A DNA stretch of 64,000 nt from Gammaproteobacteria bacterium (GCA_018661465.1 JABJIC010000015.1:1-64000); one strand, 5' to 3'. Positions 36,951-47,348 are shown, counted from the stretch's first letter. Notes: generated from the sequence alone by a model not told the origin. Numbers and translations: made by a program.

Positions 36951-38774
36951 TTACTGACCGCGAAGAAACAATTTATCTAATTCATCCATTGACTGGTAAA
37001 CCCAAGTTGGGCGTCCGTGATTGCATTGTCCACTTCTCTCTGTGGCTTCCATATCTCTCAGCAAGGCATTCATTTCCGGAATACTTAACTGTCTGTTAGC
37101 TCGTACCGAACCATGACAAGCCATAGTAGATAACATCTCATCCTGATGGGATTGTATGCGATCACTGCTGCCATATTCGAGCACATCAGAAAGCACATCT
37201 CTTACCAATTGTTCTATGTTGGCGTCTCGAAGTATGGACGGTATTTGACGAACGATTATGGATTCTTCGGCGACTCGTTCCAACTCAATACCTAGATTAA
37301 GCAGAGTTTTCTTTTGGTTATCAGCACAGTCCGCCTCTGACTGACTAACGGAAATAGAAAGAGGCACCAACAAGGGCTGCATTTTTAACTCTTCGTTCTC
37401 GCAAGCAGTTTTCATTCTCTCGTAGGTGATCCGCTCATGTGCCGCGTGCATATCGACAACTATTAGACCTTCCTTATTCTGAGCCAGAATGTAGATGCCA
37501 TGGAGTTGTGCTATGGCATAACCCAGGGGCGGAACCTCGGCGTCGTCAGCCTGAAGTCTGGCATAGGTTTCCATTTGCTGCTGTACATGATTAGGGTTTA
37601 CTGCGCCGGAACGATCACCTGAGAAGTATGTTTGCCCACCTGAATCAGCGAGGGAAAGACCTTCTTGTCTACCAACAAATCCCGAATCTGACTGCTGAGA
37701 ATAATTGCTGCCGGGGAATTCTCCAGCAGCGCCTTGGCTATGCGCCGCAAGCATTTGATCGCTAGGCTTCACTGCTGCGAGAGCCTTGTGCAGCGAACTA
37801 AATAGGAAGTCGTGGACTAGTCGAGAGTCTCGGAAACGCACTTCGTGTTTGGTTGGATGGACATTCACATCCACCGCAGAAGGCGCCAACTCAAGATAGA
37901 GAACATAGGCTGGGTGTCGGCCGTGAAACAATACATCCCGATAGGCTTGCTTCACTGCGTGGGTCACTAGTTTGTCGCGAATGATTCTACCGTTCACATA
38001 GAAGTATTGCAGGTCCGCCTGGGATCGAGAAAAAGTTGGAAGGCTCACCCAACCCCATAATCGAAGACCGGAACTTTCCATTTCAACAAAAACTGAATTC
38101 TCGACAAAGGCCGGACCACAAACCAGACCGACTCGCCGCTGTTTTTCCTGATCCGATTTTGCCGGAAGTAGATTGTGAATCGCTCTCTGATTATGATTCA
38201 GATTAAACATGACATCGAAACGACTAAGAGCTATGCGTTTTACAACTTCATCGATTCGACTAAATTCTGTTTTCTCAGTTTTAAGAAATTTCTTTCTGGC
38301 TGGCGTGTTAAAAAACAGATCACGTACTTCGACAGTGGTTCCCTGTGGGTGTGCCGCAGGGCTCAAATTCGCCTCCATCTCCTGACCTTCAACAGAAACC
38401 TTCCAGCCATTGCCGTCGCCATCTTCTGCCGAGCGCGAAGTCATCGCTAATCGAGACACCGAGCTAATGCTGGCCAGCGCTTCGCCTCTGAAGCCCAAGC
38501 TTCTAATATTCTCCAGATCTTCCAGGTCGGCAATCTTGCTAGTGGCATGGCGACTCAGCGCCAGAGCCAAGTCATCCTTATGGATTCCAACGCCATTGTC
38601 TTTGATCTTTAGTAATTTTACGCCGCCCTGCTCAACATCTACCTCAAGCTTGTCTGCCCCAGCATCCAGACTGTTTTCCAATAGCTCTTTGACGACCGAG
38701 GCTGGTCTCTCAACGACTTCGCCCGCCGCGATCTGGTTGGCGAGTCTTTGACTAAGAAGGTTTATTCGGCTCAT
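36951..38774 (-). CDS. mutL: DNA mismatch repair protein MutL (endonuclease type)
   Basis: A 607-residue GHKL ATPase. The ATG at 38774 gives the family start [20 protein letters not shown]; the longer frame adds unrelated residues. N-terminal motifs are [27 protein letters not shown] and [10 protein letters not shown]. The C-terminal part contains [12 protein letters not shown], fitting DxHA(X)2E(X)4E, plus ACHGSVR and CNHGRP, the metal-binding set of nicking MutL proteins. This differs from E. coli MutL, which lacks it and relies on MutH. Confidence 0.96.
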   Translation of the reverse strand: MSRINLLSQRLANQIAAGEVVERPASVVKELLENSLDAGADKLEVDVEQGGVKLLKIKDNGVGIHKDDLALALSRHATSKIADLEDLENIRSLGFRGEALASISSVSRLAMTSRSAEDGDGNGWKVSVEGQEMEANLSPAAHPQGTTVEVRDLFFNTPARKKFLKTEKTEFSRIDEVVKRIALSRFDVMFNLNHNQRAIHNLLPAKSDQEKQRRVGLVCGPAFVENSVFVEMESSGLRLWGWVSLPTFSRSQADLQYFYVNGRIIRDKLVTHAVKQAYRDVLFHGRHPAYVLYLELAPSAVDVNVHPTKHEVRFRDSRLVHDFLFSSLHKALAAVKPSDQMLAAHSQGAAGEFPGSNYSQQSDSGFVGRQEGLSLADSGGQTYFSGDRSGAVNPNHVQQQMETYARLQADDAEVPPLGYAIAQLHGIYILAQNKEGLIVVDMHAAHERITYERMKTACENEELKMQPLLVPLSISVSQSEADCADNQKKTLLNLGIELERVAEESIIVRQIPSILRDANIEQLVRDVLSDVLEYGSSDRIQSHQDEMLSTMACHGSVRANRQLSIPEMNALLRDMEATERSGQCNHGRPTWVYQSMDELDKLFLRGQ

Positions 38775-38922
38775 AGGACAGAGTGAAATCGTGCTGCGGT
38801 TGCTTATCAATAAAGAGTTAAAGTGAGCTGGCATTGTAGCACTAACAACGGTGTAGTCACGGCCACTGAATTCGATTTGGGTGTACTGAAGAGGGTATTC
38901 TACGAAGGAAAAGAGAGGGGTA

Positions 38923-40431
38923 TTAAGACGCCGGTATCTTGAGAACCTGACCGATCATAATTCGGTCACCTGCAATATTATTGGCCTGGCGCAGGCTGGA
39001 GAGGCTCACTCGGTACTGAGTAGCAATCTCGGACAATGTTTCACCTCGGGAAATTGTATGCTCGGCAGGCTCCAGTGAAATCCCGCCAATGGTCAACACT
39101 TGTCCGACATGAATGGTATTGGATTGCAGGCCATTGCTGGATTTAAGATCAGACAGAGAAACACCAAAGCGCTGCGCTATTACGGACAGGCTATCACCCC
39201 GCTTCACCGTATATGACCCGGGCACGATTCCGTTTTCTTTCTGCCAGGCAATCAATGTCCCTTCTGGCGGCGCATCATAGAAATAGTTCACAACACCCTG
39301 GGCAACAGCCTGGGCCATGCGGCGTTGAAAGCTGGATGTATTGAGGCGACGTGCTTCTTCAGGATTGGTTAGATAGCCGGTCTCGATCAGTATTGATGGT
39401 ATGTCCGGACTCTTCAGAACTTCAAGCGATGCCTGCTGTACTTTGTCTCGGCGCAGGCGGGTAATGCCGTCCAGTGACTCCAGTATTCGGGTACCAGCCA
39501 CCAGGCTCTGCTCCATACTCCAGGCCATTTGCAGAGACAGTAATGTTAAGGCTACATCGTCATCCCATGAATCGAGATCAATATCTCCGCCCACCCCACC
39601 TAGCAGATCGGCACTGTTTTCTTTTTGTGCGACTCGCCGTGCATTTTCGCGGTCTGCACGATCACCGGAGAGAGCATAGATTGTCAGCCCTTTTGCGTTA
39701 CTGCTTTTATACCAGTCTGTATGCAAGGCAACAAAAAGATCAGCCCGGTTTTCTCTGGCGATTTGCGGGCGCTGCTGCAGTTCAACGTAGTAGTCACCAT
39801 CTCTTATCATTATCGGCGTGTATCCGGGCATGGCTTCAAGCACATCAAACAAAGCATGGGACATGGGAAGGGTTATGTTCTTTTCTTTCAGTCTGCCATC
39901 GAATCCGATGCCGCCGGGATCTTCGCCACCATGACCTGCTGATATAGCGACTACAATATCTCTCTTATCCATGCTCGGTGAAGGAATGGAGCTGACTGGC
40001 CGAACAGTTTCGGCAGCCCGCTCGGTGTCATAGAGATCAACCACGAGGCGGTCGCCTAACTCACTATTTGGAAGCAGGGTAAAACTGGAAGGCTTAACTT
40101 CCTTGCCAAGATCGATCACCATCCTCAGGGTATTGCCCTCGCGCACCGCACTGCGAACGCCAGTGATGGGGCTGTCGGCAAAATCCAGATTACTGAAATT
40201 TCCAGCCATGGAAGAATTTTCGATATCTACCACGACACGATGGGGGTTGCTTAGTGTGAACAATTGATAGTCCACACTCCCGCTAAGATCGAATACCAAA
40301 CGGGTATGATCCGGCGCTTGCCATAGTCGTAGCTCCTGCACTTCCGCGGCAAATGAACACGCGGGCAGCAGAAACGACATTGCCAGGCAATAGCGCAATA
40401 ATTTGTGTGCCGAGTCTTTGGGCTCTTTCAT
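38923..40431 (-). CDS. N-acetylmuramoyl-L-alanine amidase (AmiB/AmiC type)
   Basis: A 502-residue periplasmic amidase that cleaves peptidoglycan during cell separation. Signal peptide ([20 protein letters not shown]), then an AMIN domain (residues about 30-130), the catalytic Amidase_3 domain from about 155 with [23 protein letters not shown] and [12 protein letters not shown] (zinc ligands and catalytic Glu), and two LysM repeats at the C-terminus ([20 protein letters not shown] and [20 protein letters not shown]). Position between mutL and tsaE is standard. Cell-division amidases are activated by EnvC/NlpD partners. Confidence 0.95.
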   Translation of the reverse strand: MKEPKDSAHKLLRYCLAMSFLLPACSFAAEVQELRLWQAPDHTRLVFDLSGSVDYQLFTLSNPHRVVVDIENSSMAGNFSNLDFADSPITGVRSAVREGNTLRMVIDLGKEVKPSSFTLLPNSELGDRLVVDLYDTERAAETVRPVSSIPSPSMDKRDIVVAISAGHGGEDPGGIGFDGRLKEKNITLPMSHALFDVLEAMPGYTPIMIRDGDYYVELQQRPQIARENRADLFVALHTDWYKSSNAKGLTIYALSGDRADRENARRVAQKENSADLLGGVGGDIDLDSWDDDVALTLLSLQMAWSMEQSLVAGTRILESLDGITRLRRDKVQQASLEVLKSPDIPSILIETGYLTNPEEARRLNTSSFQRRMAQAVAQGVVNYFYDAPPEGTLIAWQKENGIVPGSYTVKRGDSLSVIAQRFGVSLSDLKSSNGLQSNTIHVGQVLTIGGISLEPAEHTISRGETLSEIATQYRVSLSSLRQANNIAGDRIMIGQVLKIPAS

Positions 40432-40599
40432 ATCGACTCTTCGCTCCCCGTTAAGCAGGGGAAGTACATCTCCATTACATTAGAACAAGTAAGGTCTAAA
40501 TCACTTTTCGCAAAGTTTAAAACCCAGCAGTGATCTCAATCATTCACACAAGAGACTGTTTTCTAACGACATTACTCTCGCTGTCTATAGATTTCGGCC

Positions 40600-41115
40600 T
40601 TATGGCCACAATCTTTTGGCTATTTTTTCACCTTTTGGTGAAAGACTTTGACAAGAAAGCAGGCGAGCCGTTCCGTCAATGGCTATTTCGATATCAATAT
40701 CTGCCGGTGGTAACAAGCCCTTGCCCTGCTCTGCCCATTCAATCAGGCATAGATTGGCTTCAGAAAAATAGTCATCGATTCCCAGATATTCCACCTCTTC
40801 AGGATCAGCCAGCCTGTATAAATCAAAATGGTAGATATGGCACTGCTCAAATTCATAGGGCTCCACCAGAGTATATGTGGGGCTTTTGACAGCTCCCTTG
40901 TGGCCATAGCCTCTCATCAAGCCTCGAGTCAGTGTGGTTTTCCCTGCACCGAGATCGCCATGTAAGTAAATTATTCCACCGAGGGTCGCCGTTCCCTTCC
41001 CAGCTTCGATGGCAGAGGTATCAGTCCCGCTATCGGCGAAAGTCGCTCGCGCAAGACGCGCTCCAAATTCGAGAGTGGCATCTTCATCGGCTAGTTTGAT
41101 ATGTTGAATTGACAT
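40600..41115 (-). CDS. tsaE: tRNA t6A synthesis ATPase TsaE
   Basis: A 171-residue P-loop ATPase needed to make threonylcarbamoyladenosine at tRNA position 37. Walker A is YLHGDLGAGKTTLTRGLMRG, then SPTYTLVEPYE, IYHFDLYRLADPEE and CLIEWAEQG, all family signatures. It lies between nnrD and amiC, the usual place. TsaB/C/D partners are elsewhere. Confidence 0.95.
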   Translation of the reverse strand: MSIQHIKLADEDATLEFGARLARATFADSGTDTSAIEAGKGTATLGGIIYLHGDLGAGKTTLTRGLMRGYGHKGAVKSPTYTLVEPYEFEQCHIYHFDLYRLADPEEVEYLGIDDYFSEANLCLIEWAEQGKGLLPPADIDIEIAIDGTARLLSCQSLSPKGEKIAKRLWP

Positions 41116-41191
41116 CGAGTTATTACGAATTACTTGTCGGTTAAATGGCAGCTAAGAGTAAGTTTGCTGCGAGAAAAAAGCTTATCTGGAT

Positions 41192-42763
41192 TTATAGCGA
41201 AGGATTGATCAGTTGTCGAATGTATTTGAAGAGATCGCTGGCGGCCATGCCTTTCGCTCCTAACTCTTGCGCTGACAAATCTGCTGCCTCGCCATGAATG
41301 CATACGGCGCAGCAAAGACTATCCTCTAGCGACATTTCATTGGCAAGCAAACCGGCAATCACTCCACTCAAGACATCACCCATTCCGCCACTGGCCATAC
41401 CGGGATTTCCTTCACTGCAGAGGAAAAGTTTCTGTTCTCCCTCTTCTTGCGTACATATCAGGCTGCCGCTGCCTTTTAACAAACATGCCCCTCCCCATTT
41501 TTTCTGAAGCCGTGACACGCTTTCAAATCTGTCTCGCTGAATTTCTTCAGAGCTCACACCAAGCAAAATTGATGCCTCTCCCGGATGAGGAGTAAGTATC
41601 CAGTTGTCCCTCTTTAGCCTGGCGTTGGGGCTACCCTTATCTGCTAACAGTTGCAGTCCATCTGCATCAATTACCAAAGGAATATCACCAGCCGATTGTA
41701 CCGCTAACGCCGCCTGAAAGAGTTGCTGCGACCACTGTCCGCGACCGAGACCTGGCCCAAGCACCAGCGCGTCTGCCCGCTCAAGCAAACCCACCATCGA
41801 GTCCGGATGAAAACCTTCATCTTCTGTTCCCATCACCATCAACTCAGGCCTGCGCGCCAGGATGGCTGGACGGTGAGCAGAGCGGGTAATCACGCTAACT
41901 AATCCCGCCCCGCTTCGCTGCGCCGCTTCGGCTGCCATCAAAATGGCACCGCCATAACTGTAGTCGCCCCCAATGAGAACCACGTGTCCGTGGTTTCCCT
42001 TGTGGGATGAACTAGCCCGCGGCCTCAGGAACTGCAGGGCATAATTAATATCTATGCGCTGAGCGCTTGCTGTCGGTGAGGATTCACTGTGGAATATTTC
42101 CGGTGGCACATCAAGGTCGTGATAGATCAACTGCCCAATATAGTCACGACCACTATTAGTTAGCAGCCCCTGCTTAAGCCCGATAAATGTCACAGTTATG
42201 TCTGCGACCACCGCCCGCCCTAATGCTCGACCGGTATCCGCACTCAAACCAGAAGGGATATCCACCGCCAGCACGGGGGAATCACTTTGATTGATAAACT
42301 CAATTGCCGATGCATACTCGCCTTCAACTTCTCGGTCGAGACCGGTTCCAAACAGAGCATCAACTAAAACCGTATTGGCATGAATTGAATCCTGCCTTTT
42401 AATCAGGTCAGACAAGGTAAGTGTGAGAACTTGTTTTTCCAATGCCCATTGCCAGGCTGTGGCCGCATCGCCTTTTAGGTTTTGTCCGGGGCTAAGTTGT
42501 ACGACCTCCGCTGCGATTCCCTGTTCCTTAGCCAGGCCAGCAATAATGTATCCATCTCCAGCGTTGTTGCCTGCTCCACAGAAAACCAGGAGATGCCGGG
42601 TCTGAGGCCAGGCTTCCATTAAGGTATCGAAACAGGCCGCTCCCGCTGTTTGCATGAGCTTAAAGCCGGGAATTCCGAAATCCTTGATTGCCACTTGATC
42701 AAGTTGCTGAACCTGCGCGGCGCGGTACAGGTCTCTTGGAAGTCTGTTGGAGAAATCACTCAT
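41192..42763 (-). CDS. nnrD: Bifunctional NAD(P)H-hydrate epimerase/dehydratase
   Basis: A 523-residue repair enzyme for hydrated NADH/NADPH. The N-terminal YjeF_N epimerase domain (residues 1-220) has MQTAGAACFDTLM and FCGAGNNAGDGYIIAGLA; the C-terminal dehydratase has SHKGNHGHVVLIGGDYSYGGA, GPGLGRGQWSQ, LTPHPGEASILLG and GMASGGMGDVLSGVIAGLL. Both halves look intact. It starts 12 bases after the MarR stop and runs into tsaE. The symbols nnrD and nnr are both used for the fused protein. Confidence 0.95.
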   Translation of the reverse strand: MSDFSNRLPRDLYRAAQVQQLDQVAIKDFGIPGFKLMQTAGAACFDTLMEAWPQTRHLLVFCGAGNNAGDGYIIAGLAKEQGIAAEVVQLSPGQNLKGDAATAWQWALEKQVLTLTLSDLIKRQDSIHANTVLVDALFGTGLDREVEGEYASAIEFINQSDSPVLAVDIPSGLSADTGRALGRAVVADITVTFIGLKQGLLTNSGRDYIGQLIYHDLDVPPEIFHSESSPTASAQRIDINYALQFLRPRASSSHKGNHGHVVLIGGDYSYGGAILMAAEAAQRSGAGLVSVITRSAHRPAILARRPELMVMGTEDEGFHPDSMVGLLERADALVLGPGLGRGQWSQQLFQAALAVQSAGDIPLVIDADGLQLLADKGSPNARLKRDNWILTPHPGEASILLGVSSEEIQRDRFESVSRLQKKWGGACLLKGSGSLICTQEEGEQKLFLCSEGNPGMASGGMGDVLSGVIAGLLANEMSLEDSLCCAVCIHGEAADLSAQELGAKGMAASDLFKYIRQLINPSL

Positions 42764-42774
42764 GTGGGTCTCAA

Positions 42775-43215
42775 CTATCTATCAAACTTTTTGATCAAGC
42801 GGCGCACCAGACGAAGCGCAGTGTCCAACTCTTCTACCGGGATATCCTCGGTAGAGTCGATCGCCCAGGGGTCCTGTACTTCCCGCAAATCGTTGTAAAT
42901 ATGTTTACCCTGCTCAGTAAGTGTTACCAGCACCGAGCGCTTATGCTTCGGGTTCCGGGTATAGGACAGAAGACCGTCTTCTACCATGACGTCTGTGATT
43001 CGCTGCACAGCCTGACGGGACTGCCCCAACACTCTGGCAATGCCCGGTACGGTCAATCCGGTACTGGAAAGAGCGATAGCTCCGATGACTTTCCATCGCG
43101 CACTGGTTAGTCCAAGACCTTCGGTCATAGCATCGCCCTGAGCCACCAGCAATCCATTAAGCCGGAATACTGACAAAACCAGGTCAAGAAACAGCATACG
43201 TTTAGGGGAATGCAT
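42775..43215 (-). CDS. MarR-family transcriptional regulator
   Basis: A 146-residue winged-helix regulator: LTSARWKVIGAIALS, then VPGIARVLGQSRQAVQRITDVMVEDGLLSYTRNPKHKRSVLVTLTEQG. It probably binds DNA as a dimer and responds to small phenolic or oxidising ligands, as in its family. It occupies the place upstream of nnrD. A palindrome-like site at 43277-43301 lies upstream and may be its operator. Its stop is only 11 bases from the nnrD start, so it may be cotranscribed with, and influence, the superoperon. Confidence 0.88.
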   Translation of the reverse strand: MHSPKRMLFLDLVLSVFRLNGLLVAQGDAMTEGLGLTSARWKVIGAIALSSTGLTVPGIARVLGQSRQAVQRITDVMVEDGLLSYTRNPKHKRSVLVTLTEQGKHIYNDLREVQDPWAIDSTEDIPVEELDTALRLVRRLIKKFDR

Positions 43216-43276
43216 GACGAAAGAATCCTTTTTAAGTAGCCAGTCCAGAGATCTATGTCAGCATGTTGTCATTGCT

Positions 43277-43301
43277 CTCAGAATCAGTCAATTGATCTGA
43301 G
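43277..43301. promoter_or_regulatory. Imperfect palindrome, possible MarR operator
   Basis: CTCAGAATCA-GTCAAT-TGATCTGAG, arms of nine to ten bases with one unpaired A, lying 62 bases upstream of the marR start, in the divergent region with the SIMPL gene. Assignment is tentative. Confidence 0.4.
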
Positions 43302-43462
43302 ATAAAACTTTTGCAGGGCGAGTTGCGACTTTAGTAGTAAGAGTGAATATTACCTTAAAGGAAATCAAAGCTTTTGAGGACAGAAACAGAAAACAGCCCT
43401 GAAGCAAATCTGTTAAAGTTTGCCGCAGAAACCACGGAATACCCAGAATCAAAGGACACTAT

Positions 43463-44275
43463 ATGTCAGCCATCCTCGCAACAAACACAGTACATAAATT
43501 CTTACTTCGATCAGTACTGATCTCCACCACCTCGTTTTTTGCCCTCGCGGCCAGTATCGCTTTCGGACAGCCACAGCTGTCCGGCAACCCGGATGAACTG
43601 CGCGGCTTTCTTTTTCCGAGAGCGAATACAGTAAATATTAACGGCGAAGGCGAGATCACTGCTTATAAGGATGTGGCAAAAGTAAGTTTGTTAGTGACCA
43701 CGGAGGAGCGCAGCCTGAATAGAGCAATGACGGCCAACCAGCAACTCAGACAGGAAATTATCACTGACTTCCTTGCCGCCGGAATCGACGAAAACGATAT
43801 CAATAATTCGAAATTTTCAAGTTCACCACAGTTCGGTTTGTTCGGTCGAAATCCAAATGCCTTTGAAGTGACGGCTCGAATGGAAGTGAATGTAAGCAGC
43901 GAGGAACATCTGCAATTGTTGGCAGCCGCTGCAGATAATAATGACGAGGTTAAGTTTGAAAGTACCGCATACGAACATAGTCTGGAAGATGAGTTTGAGG
44001 ATCAGGTTAGAGCTCTCGCCATGGAAGATGTCATGGCGCAGAAAGCCTATTACGAAAATAGTCTGGGTCTGGAATTGAAGGCGATCAATTTCTTCTATGG
44101 CGGAATTCAACGCATGTCGCGAGTGCAACCCATGATGGCAGCTCGAACAGAAATGGCTGCAGACGCTAACGTTGGAGTTTCAGTATCCAGCGCGCCGGTT
44201 ATGGCACCAAGCTTCGACGAAGTGGACTACCAGACAAACCTGACTGTAGTTTTCGAGATTATAGATAGCGAATAG
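43463..44275 (+). CDS. SIMPL (DUF541) domain secreted protein
   Basis: A 270-residue exported protein with a signal peptide (LISTTSFFALAASIAFGQ). The SIMPL pattern is present: VNINGEGEITAYKDVAKVSLLVTTEERSL, ITDFLAAGIDENDINNSKFS, FEVTARMEVNVSSEEHLQLLAAA and AMEDVMAQKAYYENSLGL. Proteins of this family (OMP28/Ig-like) are periplasmic or outer membrane and are linked to oxidative stress resistance in some bacteria. AAGGA seven bases upstream fixes the start. It converges on the VOC gene. Confidence 0.85.
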   Translation: MSAILATNTVHKFLLRSVLISTTSFFALAASIAFGQPQLSGNPDELRGFLFPRANTVNINGEGEITAYKDVAKVSLLVTTEERSLNRAMTANQQLRQEIITDFLAAGIDENDINNSKFSSSPQFGLFGRNPNAFEVTARMEVNVSSEEHLQLLAAAADNNDEVKFESTAYEHSLEDEFEDQVRALAMEDVMAQKAYYENSLGLELKAINFFYGGIQRMSRVQPMMAARTEMAADANVGVSVSSAPVMAPSFDEVDYQTNLTVVFEIIDSE

Positions 44276-44282
44276 ACTGCGC

Positions 44283-45059
44283 TTATTTTGCAGTCTCGAC
44301 TAATTCGATTCTCACACCGTCCGGGCCTTCGACGAAACTGATTCTTATGTTGCGAAAGTCCCGCGGCTCCATAGTGAATTCCACACCATTTGCTTTTAGG
44401 GCATCTGCACCGGCGGTTAGGTCTTCATAGCGCCAACCTAGATGGTCGATGCTTCGCCCCTGAGTAGCGGCAACTTCACCTCGAGCCTGAGCAACGATTA
44501 ACCAAATATCTCCGTAGTTCAATCCTGGCAGTACGCCGGCGAATTGCTCAAGGCTTCCACCGAAATTGTCCGAGTACCACTCTAGTGTGGATTCTGGATT
44601 CGGAGACGAAAGATGAAGATGATGAACACCTCGCAAATTGCTGTCATCGATCAGCTCAATTTTTGTACCCCATGGATCCTCTACAAAACCTAATCGCATA
44701 CCACTAAATTCGACTAAATCACCAAGCTGGGTGCCTCCATCTGCGACAACTTCAGCGACAAGCTCATCCACATTGCTCACGGAAAAGCTTATATGATCAA
44801 CGCTCGAGCCTACAGATCCGGCAGTGGGTTCTCTCTCGAAAAAAATTATTGCGATATTCCCATACATGACACGGTCAATTGGCAGGTTGGTATCTGTAGA
44901 GCGCAGAAATCTGGCTGGCTCTCCTCCGAAATGCTTTACATACCAATTTACCGCCTCGAGGGCGTTCGTAGCAGTCTGATGAATATGATCATAGGGAGCA
45001 GCAAAACTGCTGGACGCAAACATCAAGAAAAGTAAAAACGTGAGTGAATATTTTTTCAT
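44283..45059 (-). CDS. Secreted VOC protein with two glyoxalase-like domains
   Basis: A 258-residue protein with a signal peptide (MKKYSLTFLLFLMFASSSFA) and two glyoxalase/bleomycin-resistance domains. The first carries YDHIHQTATNALEAVNWYVKHFGGE and DHISFSVSNVDELVAEV, the second VHHLHLSSPNPESTLEWYSDNFGG and DHLGWRYEDLTAGADALK. Histidines and glutamates typical of the metal site (HHLHLS, IELVDDS and VRIELV) are present. An exported VOC protein is unusual; the substrate is unknown. The ATG at 45059 with GGGA upstream is preferred. Confidence 0.82.
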   Translation of the reverse strand: MKKYSLTFLLFLMFASSSFAAPYDHIHQTATNALEAVNWYVKHFGGEPARFLRSTDTNLPIDRVMYGNIAIIFFEREPTAGSVGSSVDHISFSVSNVDELVAEVVADGGTQLGDLVEFSGMRLGFVEDPWGTKIELIDDSNLRGVHHLHLSSPNPESTLEWYSDNFGGSLEQFAGVLPGLNYGDIWLIVAQARGEVAATQGRSIDHLGWRYEDLTAGADALKANGVEFTMEPRDFRNIRISFVEGPDGVRIELVETAK

Positions 45060-45125
45060 TGCAGGATCCCTTTTTTGTTTTTTTGACAGAAGCAATCGTG
45101 AAAGACACTTCTCAATAGCTTCTAG

Positions 45126-45911
45126 CTAGTGAGTCATGGAGTACATTAAGTAGTTGATGCCGAGCCTGTATGCCGAATTGGCATAGCGAGTTGGATACTC
45201 AGGATGATAGGTGTGTTCCCAACCGTCTCCCATATCAGAGTTCCAGTTTATAAGAACCATTACCCGTCCCTCGTCATCCAATATGGCGTGGTTAGTAGCA
45301 AAGTCGATGCCCTGTTCTCCGTATTCGTCGCTGCGATAGAGAGCGGGGATCATTTGCGGTCCCTCTATATCATAGTAGACATGAAAAATTTCATGATCTG
45401 GTTTTAACTCTACAATTTCCCGATCGGGGAAGACCTGACTGAAGGCAGCATAGAAATTATCCCACTGACGTTGGCCCCAAAAATCGTCAATGAGAAGAAA
45501 TCCACCTCGTAGAAGATACTCTCGAAGATTTTCGATTTCATTCGAGTGAAGTGATAGACCTCCACCCTGTCCTACTTCCAACATATAGAGAAAAGGGTAA
45601 TCAAAAATCTGCGAATCGTCGAAACGTAAGACAATTGGATCACTCATTACCCTGACATTGGTAAGACGGGAAACACCTCGAAGAAAGTTCATATCTGCGG
45701 CAGGAAAATCGATAGACCATGGCCCGTAGCCGAATCCTCCACCAAAATAGGTATCAAATTGCACACGGACAAAATTAAACTCACCCGCATCATCATATGC
45801 CGGCATGAGATCCTCTTCTGCAGCCACGGCCATGTTAGTCATGACGAGACAAATAAAAGGAAGAAGGAAATTTTTTGAAAGTAGATTCATATTAGGAATG
45901 AATGATCTCAT
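45126..45911 (-). CDS. Secreted DUF4159 domain protein
   Basis: A 261-residue protein with a long hydrophobic signal (NFLLPFICLVMTNMAVAA). The DUF4159 pattern is clear: FVRVQFDTYFGGGFGYGPWSIDFPAADMNFLRGVSRLT, then LYMLEVGQGGGLSLHSNEIENLREYLLRGGFLLIDDFWG. DUF4159 proteins are often found with von Willebrand-type or ATPase operons and their function is unknown. The ATG at 45911 overlaps the ChaN stop as ATGA and has GCGGAG upstream, so it is coupled to the ChaN-family gene. Confidence 0.78.
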   Translation of the reverse strand: MRSFIPNMNLLSKNFLLPFICLVMTNMAVAAEEDLMPAYDDAGEFNFVRVQFDTYFGGGFGYGPWSIDFPAADMNFLRGVSRLTNVRVMSDPIVLRFDDSQIFDYPFLYMLEVGQGGGLSLHSNEIENLREYLLRGGFLLIDDFWGQRQWDNFYAAFSQVFPDREIVELKPDHEIFHVYYDIEGPQMIPALYRSDEYGEQGIDFATNHAILDDEGRVMVLINWNSDMGDGWEHTYHPEYPTRYANSAYRLGINYLMYSMTH

Positions 45912-46855
45912 ACTTCTCCGCGAAGTGAAGCGCAATAGTCTTCGTTACTGATGGCGGGTGTAAACCAGATAAAATCAAATGCCTTTACCTCATTAAACTG
46001 TTGTAGATATTCCTGCGGAGATAACTCACTGGAATCCACTTCCTGAAATGACAAAGACACAATCTGATTTCTATTCAAAGTGTCATCGGCTGCCAACAAA
46101 TAATTGGGCACACCCAAATCCTGTCTTACGTGAAAATTACCGGCAATCAATACATTCAATTTCCCACTGGACTCTTTAGCGCTCACACTCCCAGCCATCG
46201 AAAAATCTCTCGCTTGCTGAACCCTTACCATGGCGGGAAACTGGGACTCAGGCAACATACCGCAATGGCTTTCGTCGATGTCTGCATTGAGTTTCTCAAT
46301 GACCGTCTCATCCAACACGTCGACGGCTCCCGCGGGCAGCCCGCCCCCATAGACCTGCCCCATAAATTCTGAGGTAATATTTCCGGCGCTTATACCGACA
46401 CCTGCGTTGTAGGATGATTCGATCAAGGGGCCGTAAAATGGCCAGTCCCAACCTTCTTCATCCCATTGCAGATAATTTCGAATCTGATCAAGGCCGGAAA
46501 ATTCAATATTAGCGATTTCATCCAACAATTCTTGTTTGTCGCTCTCCATCATTTCAAAAGCAACAGAACCTACACGCTGTTGCTGAAGATAATAGTCCAG
46601 CATTGTTTTTTGCAGAGCATGATGATCGGGATTATCGTGCTTCTCTCCCAATAGCAGATAACGGGAATCATTGATCCGCTGGATTAGTTGTTGCTGGTCA
46701 ATAAACTGATCGCGATTACTGTCCCAGATTTTTCCAACAAGTTGACCATCCGCATATAGAGGTGATTCCCAAGTTTGCGGGACAGCTAACTGCGCCTGAC
46801 AACCCATAGTGAGTAGAAGCGCGGATACCAAGACTCCTTGTTTAATTACTGCCAT
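45908..46855 (-). CDS. ChaN-family lipoprotein
   Basis: A 315-residue lipoprotein. The start ATG at 46855 (GGGAAG upstream) gives a signal with lipobox LLTMGC. The ChaN/DUF399 core follows: YLLLGEKHDNPDHHALQKTMLDYYL, VAFEMMESDKQELLDEI, GISAGNITSEFMG and ESSGKLNVLIAGNFHVRQDLGVPNYL. ChaN in Campylobacter binds haem and is outer-membrane linked. Here it sits next to a cytochrome c lipoprotein, so it may handle haem or iron. It is coupled to the DUF4159 gene. Confidence 0.83.
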   Translation of the reverse strand: MAVIKQGVLVSALLLTMGCQAQLAVPQTWESPLYADGQLVGKIWDSNRDQFIDQQQLIQRINDSRYLLLGEKHDNPDHHALQKTMLDYYLQQQRVGSVAFEMMESDKQELLDEIANIEFSGLDQIRNYLQWDEEGWDWPFYGPLIESSYNAGVGISAGNITSEFMGQVYGGGLPAGAVDVLDETVIEKLNADIDESHCGMLPESQFPAMVRVQQARDFSMAGSVSAKESSGKLNVLIAGNFHVRQDLGVPNYLLAADDTLNRNQIVSLSFQEVDSSELSPQEYLQQFNEVKAFDFIWFTPAISNEDYCASLRGEV

Positions 46856-47348
46856 TGATATCTTCCCACTGCTCATAGATTTCTTCGGTCCAGAGATTTT
46901 GAAAAAAGGCGATTGCCTGCAGCTTTTCTTCTTCATTCAACACATTTTCAAACGGAGGCATCTGGCCACCGAATGCAGCACCACCATTATTCACGACTTG
47001 CAGTAAAACAGAGCGGGGATGATGCCATGCATGGGCAGACCCATTTAGGGGAGGTGGCGGAAAATTGCCATCATCCAATTTGGCGCGCCAATCTTCGGTG
47101 ATGCCTTGAGCATTATCGCCATGGCAGAGGGCACAATTGTTGGCAAATACCTGAGCTCCGGCATTAGCCTGAGCCTCTGTATACCATCGCTCAGCTTCGG
47201 ACTGACCAGCTAGTGAAGCCGAAGGGCTCATTGCGGAACCAGTCGGAGATTCGGATTCGCCACATGCCACCAGTGTTAGCGCAACTAAAATTGCACATAT
47301 GGTTTGTGAGTATCTTTTCAATCCTAATTGTAAATTCATGGGTTTCAT
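46842..47348 (-). CDS. Cytochrome c lipoprotein
   Basis: A 168-residue probable outer-membrane-linked cytochrome c. Start at 47348 (GGAAG upstream) gives a signal with lipobox LVAC29. A serine-rich linker follows, then the c domain with NCALCHGDNAQG (Cys72-His76) and QMPPFENVLNEEE, the Met ligand region. It overlaps the ChaN start by 14 bases, so the two are coupled. It could exchange electrons with the ChaN-family protein or an oxidase. Confidence 0.86.
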   Translation of the reverse strand: MKPMNLQLGLKRYSQTICAILVALTLVACGESESPTGSAMSPSASLAGQSEAERWYTEAQANAGAQVFANNCALCHGDNAQGITEDWRAKLDDGNFPPPPLNGSAHAWHHPRSVLLQVVNNGGAAFGGQMPPFENVLNEEEKLQAIAFFQNLWTEEIYEQWEDINGSN

